In this document: positions 33,797 to 43,488 of the stretch, one piece after another | How positions within the stretch are numbered: the stretch's first letter is position 1 | How the letters are laid out: every line of letters begins with the position of its first letter | Source: Providencia manganoxydans | GTDB taxonomy: Bacteria > Pseudomonadota > Gammaproteobacteria > Enterobacterales > Enterobacteriaceae | Assembly: GCF_016618195.1 (NCBI RefSeq) | Contig: NZ_CP067099.1 | Location: 3,534,001-3,598,000, forward strand | DNA: 64,000 bases | Direction of reading: 5' to 3' | Notes under the pieces: generated by a model | Told to the model about the DNA's origin: nothing | Databases searched by the model: none | Seen by the model: the letters and a program-made list of their open reading frames with translations, nothing else | Program-made: the position numbers and the translations under genes

Positions 33797-33850
33797 TTGG
33801 TCGCGGTGCCTACCGCAATCATAGCAGGCAGTACTAGTAAGCAGTTAAAG

Positions 33851-33879
33851 GCCGTGCTTTCCTGAGGGAAGCGCGGCTT
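33851..33879 (+). terminator. Attenuating hairpin between rpsU and dnaG
   Basis: GCCGTGCTTTCC, loop TGAG, GGAAGCGCGGC, with one bulged T. This is the position of the T1 internal terminator that in E. coli lets much more rpsU than dnaG be made. The following TTATTATCG is only weakly T-rich, as expected for a leaky terminator. Confidence 0.7.
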
Positions 33880-33912
33880 ATTATCGTTCATCAACAGGCG
33901 AAAAAGAGGCTT

Positions 33913-35658
33913 ATGGCTGGACGAATCCCGCGTTCATTTATCAATGATTTGTTAGCGAGAACCGACATCATCGATTTAGTTGATGCAAAAGTCCCGTTAA
34001 AAAAACAGGGTAAAAACCATCACGCGTGCTGTCCGTTCCATAACGAAAAAACACCTTCTTTCACGGTGAATAGTGAAAGGCAGTTTTATTACTGCTTTGG
34101 CTGTGGTGCTCATGGCAATGCGATTGATTTTTTGATGAATTACGACAAATTAGATTTTGTCGAAGCCATCGAAGAACTGTCCGCCTTACATGGTCTCGAT
34201 GTTCCTTATGAAACAGGGACTGGTACCAGTCAAATCGAACTTCATCAACGGCAAAATTTGTACCAATTGATGGAGAAAATAAACCTGTTTTACCACGCTG
34301 CCTTAAGTCATCCATCGGCGAATAAAGCCAAAGATTATTTAAGCCAACGTGGTTTAAGCACAGAAATTATTGAGCATTTTTCAATCGGTTTTGCCCCTGC
34401 GGGGTGGGATAATCTGCTCAAAAAATTTGCTGTAAACCCAGAGAGTCGCAAACAGCTTGATGATGCAGGTATGTTGGTGACTAATGATAACGGCCGTACT
34501 TATGACCGCTTTAGAGAGCGAGTCATGTTCCCTATTCGGGATCGCCGTGGTCGTGTTATCGCATTTGGTGGCCGTGTTCTTGGTGATGCGTTACCGAAAT
34601 ACTTAAACTCACCAGAAACGGATATTTTTCATAAAGGCCGCCAATTATTTGGTCTTTATGAAGCAACCCAAAATAGCAGTGAAATTGCTAAATTGTTGGT
34701 TGTTGAAGGTTATATGGATGTTGTTGCATTGGCTCAATATGGCATTCGCTATGCGGTGGCATCACTGGGTACCTCAACAACTTCTGAACACATTCAGTTG
34801 CTCTATCGTTCAACTGATACCGTTATTTGTTGTTATGATGGCGACCGCGCAGGCAGAGAAGCTGCGTGGCGGGCACTTGAACATGCCCTACCTTATTTAA
34901 CTGATGGTCGCCAATTGCGTTTTATGTTTTTACCTGATGGCGAAGATCCTGATTCTTTAGTCCGCAAAGAAGGCAAAGATGCATTTGAGTTGAGAATGAA
35001 TGATGCACAAACATTATCTTCATTTCTGTTTGACTCGCTCGTGCCTCAGGTTGATCTAAAAACGCAGGAGGGACGCGCAAAATTTAGTAAGCTGGCGATC
35101 CCTTTGATAAAACAAATACCTGGTGAAACATTGCGCCTTTATATGGCTCAAGAACTAGGAAATTTTATCGGTATACCGGATATTTCTCAGGTTCTTGCTA
35201 TGATTGATAGAGAGAGTACTGAACCGGTAAGTTACCAAGCGCCAAAATTAAAGCCAACCACAATGCGTATTTTAATCGCTTTGTTGGTACAAAATCCGAA
35301 CTTCTCTGAGTTCGTTCCCTCATTAGAGGGAATTGCCCATATCCAAATGCCGGGGCTTTCTCTTTTTCAGGAGCTGGTAGATGTTTGCCGTTCCAACCCT
35401 GGATTAACAACTGGGCAGTTACTTGAGCTGTATCGTGACAATAAATTTGCTAATCAACTTGAAAAACTGGCAACTTGGAACGATATAGAGATAGAGGAGA
35501 TCGCGGAAAAAACATTTAAAGATGCGTTAAACCATCTGTTTAATAGCGCGCTTGATGAGCGTTTCGACTATTTGATAGCGAAAGAACGAACGGAAGGGCT
35601 GACCCCTGAAGAGCGCGCAGAAGTCCGCTTGATCACGCTTTCCCGTGTGAAAATATAA
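33913..35658 (+). CDS. dnaG: DNA primase
   Basis: DnaG makes RNA primers at the replication fork. The CHC2 zinc site is formed by C40, H43, C61 and C64 ('CCPFHNEKTPSF' and 'YYCFGCGAHG'). The TOPRIM catalytic core contains 'LLVVEGYMDVVALAQYGI' near residue 262 and 'CCYDGDRAGREAA' near 305. The C-terminal DnaB-binding helicase-interaction domain is present. The 581 residues equal E. coli. It is the middle gene of the rpsU-dnaG-rpoD operon. Confidence 0.98.
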   Translation: MAGRIPRSFINDLLARTDIIDLVDAKVPLKKQGKNHHACCPFHNEKTPSFTVNSERQFYYCFGCGAHGNAIDFLMNYDKLDFVEAIEELSALHGLDVPYETGTGTSQIELHQRQNLYQLMEKINLFYHAALSHPSANKAKDYLSQRGLSTEIIEHFSIGFAPAGWDNLLKKFAVNPESRKQLDDAGMLVTNDNGRTYDRFRERVMFPIRDRRGRVIAFGGRVLGDALPKYLNSPETDIFHKGRQLFGLYEATQNSSEIAKLLVVEGYMDVVALAQYGIRYAVASLGTSTTSEHIQLLYRSTDTVICCYDGDRAGREAAWRALEHALPYLTDGRQLRFMFLPDGEDPDSLVRKEGKDAFELRMNDAQTLSSFLFDSLVPQVDLKTQEGRAKFSKLAIPLIKQIPGETLRLYMAQELGNFIGIPDISQVLAMIDRESTEPVSYQAPKLKPTTMRILIALLVQNPNFSEFVPSLEGIAHIQMPGLSLFQELVDVCRSNPGLTTGQLLELYRDNKFANQLEKLATWNDIEIEEIAEKTFKDALNHLFNSALDERFDYLIAKERTEGLTPEERAEVRLITLSRVKI

Positions 35659-35831
35659 AGAATACCAAACGGCTTAAGTGCCGATTTACCAAAGGCAAAT
35701 GCCTGTAAACTGCTACGAAATTAAAGGAGCGTAGCATAACAAAATAAAAAAACTCCTTTGAATGTTCTTGTTGGCCGATTGTTTCGCCGACCGACACCAA
35801 TCTAAATACTCAGAAGTGTGGATACCGTCTT

Positions 35832-37685
35832 ATGGAGCAAAACCCGCAGTCGCAGCTTAAGCTACTCGTAACCAAGGGTAAAGAGCAAGGTTACTTAACC
35901 TATGCTGAGGTCAACGACCATCTGCCGGAAGATATCGTCGATTCAGATCAGATTGAAGATATCATCCAAATGATTAATGACATGGGCATCCAGGTCATGG
36001 AAGAAGCACCTGACGCCGATGATTTGATACTCGCTGAAACTACTTCCGATACGGACGAAGACGCAGCAGAAGCCGCTGCACAAGTTCTATCCAGTGTTGA
36101 AAGTGAAATTGGTCGTACTACTGACCCTGTGCGCATGTATATGCGTGAAATGGGCACCGTCGAACTCTTAACCCGTGAAGGTGAGATCGACATTGCAAAA
36201 CGTATCGAAGATGGCATCAACCAAGTCCAGTGTTCTGTTGCAGAATACCCTGAAGCCATTACCTACTTACTTGAACAGTATGATCGCGTAGAAGCTGGCG
36301 AAAGCCGCCTATCTGACCTAATTACTGGTTTCGTCGATCCTAACGCTGAAGAAGATTTAGCACCAACTGCAACTCACGTTGGTTCAGAGCTTCCTCAAGA
36401 AGAGTTAGATAAAGACGATGATGAAGATGAAGACGATGAAGACGGCGATGACAGCGATAGCGATGACGATAACAGCATCGATCCTGAATTAGCCCGTGAA
36501 AAATTCAGCGAACTGCGTGTGCAGTACGAAAAAACTCGTCAACACATTAAACAGTTTGGCCGCAGCAATGCCCAAACAGCTGTTGCTATTGAAGAACTTT
36601 CAGAAGTCTTCAAACAGTTCCGTTTAGTGCCTAAGCAGTTTGACTATCTGGTCAATAACATGCGTGAAATGATGGACAGAGTTCGTTTCCAAGAACGTAC
36701 CATCATGAAACTGTGTGTTGAACAGTGCAAAATGCCGAAGAAAAACTTTATCACCCTGTTTAGTGGTAATGAAACTAGCGAGACTTGGTTAACCGCAGCT
36801 AAAGCGATGAACAAGCCATGGTCTGAAAAACTGTTAGATGTTGAAGAAGAAATTCTGCGTTGCCTACAAAGGCTCCGTCAAATCGAAGAAGAAACTGGCT
36901 TAACCATTGAGCAAGTCAAAGATATCAACCGTCGTATGTCTATCGGTGAAGCAAAAGCTCGCCGTGCGAAGAAAGAGATGGTTGAAGCAAACTTACGTCT
37001 GGTTATTTCGATTGCGAAGAAATACACCAACCGTGGCTTGCAGTTCCTTGACCTGATCCAAGAAGGTAACATTGGTTTGATGAAAGCGGTAGATAAGTTT
37101 GAATATCGCCGTGGTTACAAATTCTCAACTTATGCAACTTGGTGGATCCGTCAGGCAATTACGCGTTCGATTGCGGATCAGGCTCGTACTATCCGTATAC
37201 CGGTTCACATGATTGAAACTATCAACAAACTGAACCGTATCTCTCGTCAAATGCTGCAAGAAATGGGCCGTGAACCTTCACCTGAAGAGTTAGCGGAACG
37301 CATGCTAATGCCGGAAGATAAGATCCGTAAGGTACTGAAAATCGCTAAAGAGCCAATCTCAATGGAAACCCCAATCGGTGATGATGAAGATTCACATCTG
37401 GGCGACTTCATTGAAGATACCACTTTAGAGCTACCATTAGACTCAGCCACTTCAGAGAGCCTGCGTTCAGCAACTCATGAAGTCTTAGCTGGTCTAACCG
37501 CGCGTGAAGCAAAAGTACTGCGTATGCGTTTTGGTATCGATATGAACACTGACCACACCTTAGAGGAAGTGGGTAAACAGTTCGATGTTACGCGTGAGCG
37601 TATTCGTCAGATCGAAGCTAAAGCATTACGTAAATTGCGTCACCCAAGCCGCTCAGAAGTGTTACGCAGCTTCCTTGATGAGTAA
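35832..37685 (+). CDS. rpoD: RNA polymerase primary sigma factor RpoD
   Basis: Sigma70 directs core RNA polymerase to housekeeping promoters. Region 1.1 is at the N-terminus; '[11 protein letters not shown]' begins region 1.2. The non-conserved insert has an acidic run ('[19 protein letters not shown]') near residues 197-215. Regions 2.3-2.4 contain '[19 protein letters not shown]', and region 4.2 '[19 protein letters not shown]'. It is 617 residues against 613 in E. coli. It ends the operon, followed by a terminator. Confidence 0.99.
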   Translation: MEQNPQSQLKLLVTKGKEQGYLTYAEVNDHLPEDIVDSDQIEDIIQMINDMGIQVMEEAPDADDLILAETTSDTDEDAAEAAAQVLSSVESEIGRTTDPVRMYMREMGTVELLTREGEIDIAKRIEDGINQVQCSVAEYPEAITYLLEQYDRVEAGESRLSDLITGFVDPNAEEDLAPTATHVGSELPQEELDKDDDEDEDDEDGDDSDSDDDNSIDPELAREKFSELRVQYEKTRQHIKQFGRSNAQTAVAIEELSEVFKQFRLVPKQFDYLVNNMREMMDRVRFQERTIMKLCVEQCKMPKKNFITLFSGNETSETWLTAAKAMNKPWSEKLLDVEEEILRCLQRLRQIEEETGLTIEQVKDINRRMSIGEAKARRAKKEMVEANLRLVISIAKKYTNRGLQFLDLIQEGNIGLMKAVDKFEYRRGYKFSTYATWWIRQAITRSIADQARTIRIPVHMIETINKLNRISRQMLQEMGREPSPEELAERMLMPEDKIRKVLKIAKEPISMETPIGDDEDSHLGDFIEDTTLELPLDSATSESLRSATHEVLAGLTAREAKVLRMRFGIDMNTDHTLEEVGKQFDVTRERIRQIEAKALRKLRHPSRSEVLRSFLDE

Positions 37686-37730
37686 GTCATAGTGCCTGTC
37701 GACAAACAAAATACGTTTGTCAGTAGTCTA

Positions 37731-37754
37731 AAACACCTGCTTCGGCAGGTGTTT
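37731..37754. terminator. Terminator between rpoD and the MFS gene
   Basis: AAACACCTGC-TTCG-GCAGGTGTTT, a ten-base stem with the stable TTCG tetraloop. TTT follows on the minus strand and GTGTATTT on the plus strand. A second, smaller dyad (GACAAAC ... GTTTGTC, 37701-37721) precedes it. Confidence 0.9.
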
Positions 37755-37760
37755 GTGTAT

Positions 37761-39227
37761 TTAAGCTCGACTCACCTTCCCACGTTTTACCATCAGTAAT
37801 AACGTTAAACCAATCGCTACTGCCCCTCCCAACATCGCGACATTAAAACCAGATGTAAATGCACAGCGTACTGCGTGTTCTATATAAGGCTGTGTTATCA
37901 GCGAAGCATCGTTAATTAATTGACTAAAATCTTGATTTGGTAATATTGAAACAAGCGATTGATCGTCAATTAATTGGCTCACAGCACGATGTGTCATTAA
38001 AGTACCTAGCAACGCAATTCCTAACGTCATCCCTGTTTGCCTGAGCGCATTCATTACTGCGGAAGCAATCCCTGAGTACGCTTTATCAACACTCCCCATA
38101 ATCAGAGCGCCTATTGCAGGGGTGGCCATCCCCATTCCTGTACCAAGCACAAATAAAGTCACTGCAATCGGTAAATAAGCAGTATCTGTCGATACATAAC
38201 CAAGAACAATCGAAGCAGCTGCAATCAACACAAAACCAAACATCATTAAGTGACGAACACTGATAAAACCTGAAAGACGGCCAAAAGAAAATGAAAATAG
38301 AGCCATAGCCACAAACTCAGGCGCCATGCGTAATCCAGCTTCAAAGGCGCCCCACCCTTGTCCCTTTTGTAAAAATAAAGCAATAAAGAACACATTGCTA
38401 TAGGTCGCAAAACCTAACGCAAAAGAAGCCATGTTGTATTGAAAGAAAAACCGATTAGTTTTAAATAAAAAAATAGGAAATAATGGGCGCTCTACCTTTG
38501 TTTCTATAATAATAAAACTAATAAGAGCCAATAAACCAAGCCCCATCCCACCAAGAGTGATAAAGCTTGTCCAGCCAAATTCGCCCGCCTCAATTAAGCC
38601 AAAGGTGATGCTACCTAGCATAATGATACTCAAAATCTGTCCTAAAGGGTCAAACGCCGCTTTATCAGGATCTGCACTCTCAGAAATACCCAAGCCACCT
38701 AATACTAATGTCACAATCCCTAAAGGAATATTGATCAGAAAAATAGTTGGCCAATCCAATATATCAACCAAAAAGCCACCTAATATCGGACCGATAATCA
38801 ACGACAATGCACTTACCGCAGACCATATACCAATAATTTTTATTCGCTCAATATCATTACTGAATGCTTGTGTGATGATCGACAATGCTCCGGGTATTAA
38901 TGCCGCGGCAGCGATCCCTTGAATAATCCGTCCTAAAATCAGTACTTGGGGGGTATTTGCCAATGCACAAATCGCTGAACCAACAACAAAGACAGCGATC
39001 CCACATAACCAAATTTTCTTACGCCCATAGCGATCACTAATAGGTCCGACAGAGAGGATCAGAGCGGATAAGCACAATGCATAGGAGTCAATAATCCACT
39101 GTAGCATCCCCATATCCGCATTGAGATCTTTTTGGATCGCAGGTAATGCGACATTAACAATACTGATATCCAACGTTGCCATAAAAGTGCCTAGGCAGAC
39201 CGCGGTAATCAAAAAAATACGTTTCAT
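37761..39227 (-). CDS. DHA2-type MFS drug efflux transporter (14 TMS)
   Basis: A large MFS protein, about 488 residues, with roughly 14 hydrophobic helices. 'CLGTFMATLDISIVNVALP' in the first helix is the motif typical of the EmrB/QacA (DHA2) group, and 'GPISDRYGRKKIWLCG' near residue 65 is the conserved loop 2-3 motif. Such proteins export hydrophobic or cationic drugs by proton antiport; the substrate cannot be read. I chose the ATG at 39227, preceded by GAAGG; the frame opens 12 codons earlier. A TetR-type operator lies upstream, yet no TetR gene is adjacent. Confidence 0.85.
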   Translation of the reverse strand: MKRIFLITAVCLGTFMATLDISIVNVALPAIQKDLNADMGMLQWIIDSYALCLSALILSVGPISDRYGRKKIWLCGIAVFVVGSAICALANTPQVLILGRIIQGIAAAALIPGALSIITQAFSNDIERIKIIGIWSAVSALSLIIGPILGGFLVDILDWPTIFLINIPLGIVTLVLGGLGISESADPDKAAFDPLGQILSIIMLGSITFGLIEAGEFGWTSFITLGGMGLGLLALISFIIIETKVERPLFPIFLFKTNRFFFQYNMASFALGFATYSNVFFIALFLQKGQGWGAFEAGLRMAPEFVAMALFSFSFGRLSGFISVRHLMMFGFVLIAAASIVLGYVSTDTAYLPIAVTLFVLGTGMGMATPAIGALIMGSVDKAYSGIASAVMNALRQTGMTLGIALLGTLMTHRAVSQLIDDQSLVSILPNQDFSQLINDASLITQPYIEHAVRCAFTSGFNVAMLGGAVAIGLTLLLMVKRGKVSRA

Positions 39228-39270
39228 TTTTATTGCCTTCATGTTCCATGATGTAGGCATCATAAATTAC

Positions 39271-39285
39271 GACCGACCGACGGTC
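39271..39285. promoter_or_regulatory. TetR-type operator-like palindrome
   Basis: GACCGACCGACGGTC contains the perfect dyad GACCG-A-CGGTC, which resembles operators of TetR-family repressors. It lies about 45 bases before the MFS start, where a repressor would block transcription. Confidence 0.5.
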
Positions 39286-39360
39286 AACATTAAATGAGAG
39301 TGAATATCATTCGCTAATAAAATAATAATCGTGCTTGAGTAACGATAGTATGAATAAATA

Positions 39361-39383
39361 AAGGGAACCTGATAGGTTCCCTT
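39361..39383 (-). terminator. Terminator at the end of the kduD/dhuI-type unit
   Basis: AAGGGAACCT and AGGTTCCCTT pair around GAT. On the minus strand TTATTTATTC follows the stem. It lies 27 bases after the stop of the RpiB-type isomerase gene and ends the leftward sugar-utilisation cluster. Confidence 0.85.
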
Positions 39384-39409
39384 ACTGTGTGATTTGATAC
39401 TAAAAATAA

Positions 39410-40051
39410 CTATGCGTTGATAAGGGAACGCACATATGCTGCGATTTCTTCATTTTGGCAATGGGCAAAAAAGCACTCTTGGAACTGACTGCCCATAACT
39501 GCTGTTTTCACTAAACTTTGATCCATAGCACGCAGCGTATCTAAATAGTTTTCTTTGACAATGGCCGCTTTCACTTCATTTAAAATCGCGGCATTACAGC
39601 GTTGTGGCTCTGCGCGCTCAAGAGGATAGCCTTGGCCACGTTCACCCGTGAATGCTTTCTCAAAAATATAGCGAACATTAAGCTCTGCCCCCCAGCCATA
39701 GCCTTTCGCAAATGCCATTGAAATCGCATTACCGTTATTGATTTGATTAAACAAAAAAGCATCTGAAGGCTCTAAACAGTAACCACAAACCACGCCTGGA
39801 TGTAAATTAAGCGACATTAAAGCGCCCTGCCCTGTTCCACAACCTGCAACAACAAAATCCACCGCTTTCGAGTTAAGTAATAAACTTGCCATGATCCCAA
39901 GATGGATATAAGTCAAATGGTGGTCATGTTCATCTTTCATGCCCACGTTGAATGCTTGGTGGCCTAATGAGGAGCTAACGGTATTCAGCTCGTTAAAAAT
40001 AACCGCGTTTTTTGCCGCTTGGCTATTTTCCATCATTAATGCAATTTTCAT
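39410..40051 (-). CDS. RpiB/LacA/LacB-family isomerase, probable DHU isomerase (DhuI type)
   Basis: A 213-residue protein of the RpiB/LacAB fold: 'FVVAGCGTGQGALMSLN' near residue 68 is the family's active-site loop with its Cys. Streptococcal DhuI, an RpiB-family member, converts 4-deoxy-L-threo-5-hexosulose uronate to the 2,5-diketo acid used by the next dehydrogenase. Next to kduD and a GH88 hydrolase, that activity is the best inference here, replacing KduI. The sequence alone would also allow another aldose/ketose (phosphate) isomerase. I chose the ATG at 40051 because AGGAG lies five bases before it. Confidence 0.75.
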   Translation of the reverse strand: MKIALMMENSQAAKNAVIFNELNTVSSSLGHQAFNVGMKDEHDHHLTYIHLGIMASLLLNSKAVDFVVAGCGTGQGALMSLNLHPGVVCGYCLEPSDAFLFNQINNGNAISMAFAKGYGWGAELNVRYIFEKAFTGERGQGYPLERAEPQRCNAAILNEVKAAIVKENYLDTLRAMDQSLVKTAVMGSQFQECFFAHCQNEEIAAYVRSLINA

Positions 40052-40188
40052 TGTGACTCCTATCGTCATTTATTGTGCCAGTTTATTTACTGGCAAATGC
40101 TACATACTGATTCAATTTTTAGTTAAATTAAAAATCTAAAAATAATCGACCGCTCAATAGTTTTACTAAATATCCTTCACCTCACTTC

Positions 40189-40276
40189 CCTCTAAATAAT
40201 TCGAGTTATATCTAGGCGGCAAATGAGGATATCCGAATGCAGCCAACAACGAGATAACTCGAAGTATGACGAGGGA
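40189..40276. repeat. ERIC-type repeat, shortened
   Basis: It runs from 'CTCTAAATAATTCGAGTTAT' to 'GATAACTCGAAGTATGACGA', about 88 bases. It fills the gap between kduD and the isomerase gene, ending just before the kduD stop, and may act as an RNA-processing or stability element within the transcript. Confidence 0.8.
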
Positions 40277-40277
40277 A

Positions 40278-41039
40278 TTAGCGAGCCAACCACCCACCAT
40301 CCACCGCTATCGTATAACCGTGAATGTAATTGGCGGCTTCTGAAGCTAAAAATACACATGGCCCCGCTAAATCATCCGATGTTCCCCAACGCCCTGCTGG
40401 AATACGATCAACAATTTCTTGATTACGTTTTTCATCTGCACGCAAAGCCGCTGTATTATTCGTTGCGAAATAACCGGGAGCGATGGCATTAACGTTAATA
40501 TTATATTTAGCCCATTCGTTGGCTAATAAACGAGTGATCCCTAATACACCGCTTTTCGATGCCGTATAAGATGGCACACGAATACCACCTTGAAATGACA
40601 ACATAGAGGCAATATTAATAATTTTGCCGCCTGAGTTTTGAGCAATAAATTGTTTGGCGACGGCTTGTGATAAAAAGAATACTGACTTTAAATTCACATT
40701 CATCACATCATCCCAATCCTCTTCAGTGAAATTAATTGCATCTTCACGGCGAATAATGCCTGCATTATTTACAAGAATATCAATATGCTTAAATTCACTA
40801 ACAGCACGTTCAATAATATGTGGAATACATTCGGTCTTTGTCAGATCGGCTTCTACATTGACAAATTTTCGACCGACCGCTTCTACTTGTTGCTGTGTTT
40901 CAACGGGTAATGAACGGTTTACCCCTAAAATATTGCATCCCGCCTTCGCGAGTCCTAGGGCAATTGCCTGCCCTAAACCTGTATTACAGCCAGTGACGAT
41001 GGCGGTTTTGCCGGTTAAACTGAATAAATCCATATTCAT
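40278..41039 (-). CDS. kduD: 2-dehydro-3-deoxy-D-gluconate 5-dehydrogenase KduD
   Basis: KduD reduces 2,5-diketo-3-deoxygluconate to 2-keto-3-deoxygluconate with NAD(P)H in uronate breakdown. It is a classical short-chain dehydrogenase: 'VTGCNTGLGQAIALGLAKAG' is the Rossmann loop, 'ILVNNAGIIRREDA' follows near residue 86, and the catalytic Ser and YxxxK lie in 'SMLSFQGG' and 'PSYTASKSG'. It is very close to E. coli KduD over its whole length (253 residues), including 'AVDGGWLAR' at the end. I chose the ATG at 41039 after GGGGGA. It lies 38 bases after the porin gene. Confidence 0.93.
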   Translation of the reverse strand: MNMDLFSLTGKTAIVTGCNTGLGQAIALGLAKAGCNILGVNRSLPVETQQQVEAVGRKFVNVEADLTKTECIPHIIERAVSEFKHIDILVNNAGIIRREDAINFTEEDWDDVMNVNLKSVFFLSQAVAKQFIAQNSGGKIINIASMLSFQGGIRVPSYTASKSGVLGITRLLANEWAKYNINVNAIAPGYFATNNTAALRADEKRNQEIVDRIPAGRWGTSDDLAGPCVFLASEAANYIHGYTIAVDGGWLAR

Positions 41040-41077
41040 TATTTCCCCCAATTTAATTTGCTATTAAGCGCTTATTC

Positions 41078-42514
41078 TTAAAAAATATTGACGCTATAGC
41101 CGACGATAAATTTCACGTCATTACGTGAAGTTTTATAATTTGTCTCTGTTGTTCTTAATAACGCAGGTAACAAGGTGACTGACAAACCTTTTGCGGCACC
41201 GCTTTCGACGTTATAACGCATTAATAAATCAAGTGAGCGCATCTTGCCGTCATAATCGCGTTGTGAATTTATTTTGCTGGTATCAGAAACCACATGCCAA
41301 CCATAGGTTCCTGCTAAGCCCATCGTAAATTCAGGCAGGTTATAATCTGCAAAATTATGGGTAACGCCGAGTCTTACCGCATGGGTACCTGATGCATTAT
41401 AGTCTTCCAATTGTGAAAGCGTGGCTTGGTAGTCACGCTTATCGGAGTTCGCCCACGGTGTTAATCTAAAATTATAATCAGCCGTTTGTGGTGCATAGTT
41501 TTGGCTATAACCTAAAGACCAAGTGGTATTTTTATGTTTTAAATTCAGCCCTGCACTGACGTAATACTCGGTCTTTGGTGATTGAACAGGGGCGATACCA
41601 TCAATATACCGAGCACCTTGATAAAAAACTTTAGTCTGCAATGAAGTGTCTGTAGATAAATTATCTGAACGTTCCAACTGTAATTGCCAGTTGCGACGAT
41701 AGTCTTTACCTTCACCATAGCCCGCATCTATCTTCGCATGACCAAAGTCATACACCGCACCGACAGTGTGAATATAGTCAATCACATGACCTTTTTTAAT
41801 AATGTTGCCATTATCATTAAGGCCAGCGGCATTATTTTGATGCCATGTTGTGGTCATCGGTTTAAAGTCACGACTCCAATCGTTTTTAAATCTATCAGCC
41901 CATGCATAAGTTAGTGTGAAATTATCAATCGATAATGCACTGTCAAAACCGCGATAAGAGTGAGGGTTTAGCCCCCAACTACTTTTTATCGTTCCTGAAT
42001 TTATCGGGGTAAACCCCGCTGACATTTTGAATTTGGCAATATCATTACCATATTTCAATTTTACCGCTGCCGTTGACACACTCGCGCTTGACTCTTCACA
42101 AGGTGAAAATTGTCCATCACCATTACAACTATAGTTATAATAAAGAATTTCCGATTGCCCAACAGTATTACCTAGTTTAATATTGGCTCCGCCCCAAAAA
42201 TCAAAACCAATCACATCTTTGTAATAACCTGATTTATAATTAAGAGCTAATAAGGCTGTTTGGTTTTTAATTCCCCCAGCCCCTAAGCCATAATTTCCTG
42301 TATTTTTACTTTTAACCGCTCGATATCTGACATAAAGATTTGAATTAACATCAAGTGAAGCATCAGTATAAATAGCACGATAAAAATCAGAATCATTTGA
42401 TTCATTAATAGCAATTAATTTCCCATCGGCGTTGGCTGACTGTATAACACCTATTAATGCTAAGAATAAAATCGATTTTTTAAATGCTGTGTTTTTTAGT
42501 GTAGGTTTTAACAT
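41078..42514 (-). CDS. OprD-family outer membrane porin
   Basis: A 478-residue beta-barrel protein with a signal peptide ('FLALIGVIQSANA') and alternating amphipathic strands ending in Phe ('KFIVGYSVNIF'), as required by the Bam machinery. The layout and ending are like E. coli ChiP (YbfM) and OprD channels, which pass specific small solutes. Its place beside kduD and a PTS for unsaturated disaccharides suggests it admits acidic disaccharides. I prefer the ATG at 42514, which has GGTGA upstream, to the one four codons earlier. About 210 bases with an ERIC-type repeat separate it from the SIS gene. Confidence 0.85.
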   Translation of the reverse strand: MLKPTLKNTAFKKSILFLALIGVIQSANADGKLIAINESNDSDFYRAIYTDASLDVNSNLYVRYRAVKSKNTGNYGLGAGGIKNQTALLALNYKSGYYKDVIGFDFWGGANIKLGNTVGQSEILYYNYSCNGDGQFSPCEESSASVSTAAVKLKYGNDIAKFKMSAGFTPINSGTIKSSWGLNPHSYRGFDSALSIDNFTLTYAWADRFKNDWSRDFKPMTTTWHQNNAAGLNDNGNIIKKGHVIDYIHTVGAVYDFGHAKIDAGYGEGKDYRRNWQLQLERSDNLSTDTSLQTKVFYQGARYIDGIAPVQSPKTEYYVSAGLNLKHKNTTWSLGYSQNYAPQTADYNFRLTPWANSDKRDYQATLSQLEDYNASGTHAVRLGVTHNFADYNLPEFTMGLAGTYGWHVVSDTSKINSQRDYDGKMRSLDLLMRYNVESGAAKGLSVTLLPALLRTTETNYKTSRNDVKFIVGYSVNIF

Positions 42515-42576
42515 GGATTTCACCATCGAATTAAACTTATTAGAATTATTAGCAATAGGTTATTCTATTGCATAAA

Positions 42577-42705
42577 TATACTCGTCATACTTCAAGTTGC
42601 GGCGTTATTGACGACGTTCACTCATACTAGTCACCTACTTATGTAGGCTCCCAGCGACTCGCTCACTTGTCGCCTAGCTGCATCTCGAATTATTTAGAAT
42701 ATAGC
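42577..42705. repeat. Full-length ERIC-type element
   Basis: It runs from 'ATACTCGTCATACTTCAAGT' to 'CATCTCGAATTATTTAGAAT', about 128 bases. It divides the PTS-GH88-SIS genes from the porin-kduD-isomerase genes. Confidence 0.85.
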
Positions 42706-42738
42706 AATTAATATTTTTGATTATTTTGTTTTACTATT

Positions 42739-43488
42739 TTATAGACCATTAATTAATTCAGGAATGCGCCCTCCATATTGATTAATTAAATCTAAATTAT
42801 GTTTATCTGAATCAGGAATATTACCACTTAAAAATATAGGTAAACTGCACTGTTCCTCACTAAGATTAAATATCACTTCCGCAAATATTCCTTGTACAAG
42901 AAAAATACCTAGCATAGACGAAATCGGCGAAAACGGAGGTTCCTGCTCACTGGCTTTTAATACTGCATCACCGATAGGAACATTATTATCAATAACCTGA
43001 TCGGCACAATCACGTAAATGTTGACCTGATATATGCTTAGACTGAAAAGTGTCAGCGTATACAGAGCTAGTAATGGCAACGGTATAAGCGCCATGCTGCC
43101 GGCCCCACTGTGCGACATCAATTGGCACAGGATTGATCCCCGATGTTGAAATAACAATTAATGCATCTTTTTCAGTAATTTTATAATCAACTAAATAAGG
43201 TAAAATATAATTATTTTGTTTTTCTAATTTAGATGAGCGAGCAGCGCCTTCATGAAGCATTAATGGCTCAATTAAAATTGGTCTAACAGGTGCTAACCCA
43301 CCCGCCCGATAAAATACATCTTCACCAAAAATATGTGAGTGTCCACAACCAAAGAAATAAATAATACCACCTTGACGGATAACATCAGCAAGTTTATTGG
43401 CTACTTGATTTATATTTTGTTGTTGGTCTTCAGCTAAAAATGTCAGTTTATCTTTTACAATATTTAAATAGTTATTAATATGACTCAT
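42739..43488 (-). CDS. SIS-domain protein, UPF0309 type
   Basis: A 249-residue single SIS (sugar isomerase) domain protein. 'IYFFGCGHSHIFGEDVFYRA' near residue 36 and 'ALIVISTSGINPVPIDVA' near 112 are typical of the UPF0309 group, which is not biochemically settled. SIS domains bind phosphosugars in isomerases, deaminases, deglycases and the MurQ etherase. Its start codon overlaps the GH88 stop (TAATG), so it is made together with that hydrolase. A second SIS gene lies on the other side of GH88. I infer a role in processing the phosphorylated amino sugar released by GH88. Confidence 0.82.
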   Translation of the reverse strand: MSHINNYLNIVKDKLTFLAEDQQQNINQVANKLADVIRQGGIIYFFGCGHSHIFGEDVFYRAGGLAPVRPILIEPLMLHEGAARSSKLEKQNNYILPYLVDYKITEKDALIVISTSGINPVPIDVAQWGRQHGAYTVAITSSVYADTFQSKHISGQHLRDCADQVIDNNVPIGDAVLKASEQEPPFSPISSMLGIFLVQGIFAEVIFNLSEEQCSLPIFLSGNIPDSDKHNLDLINQYGGRIPELINGL

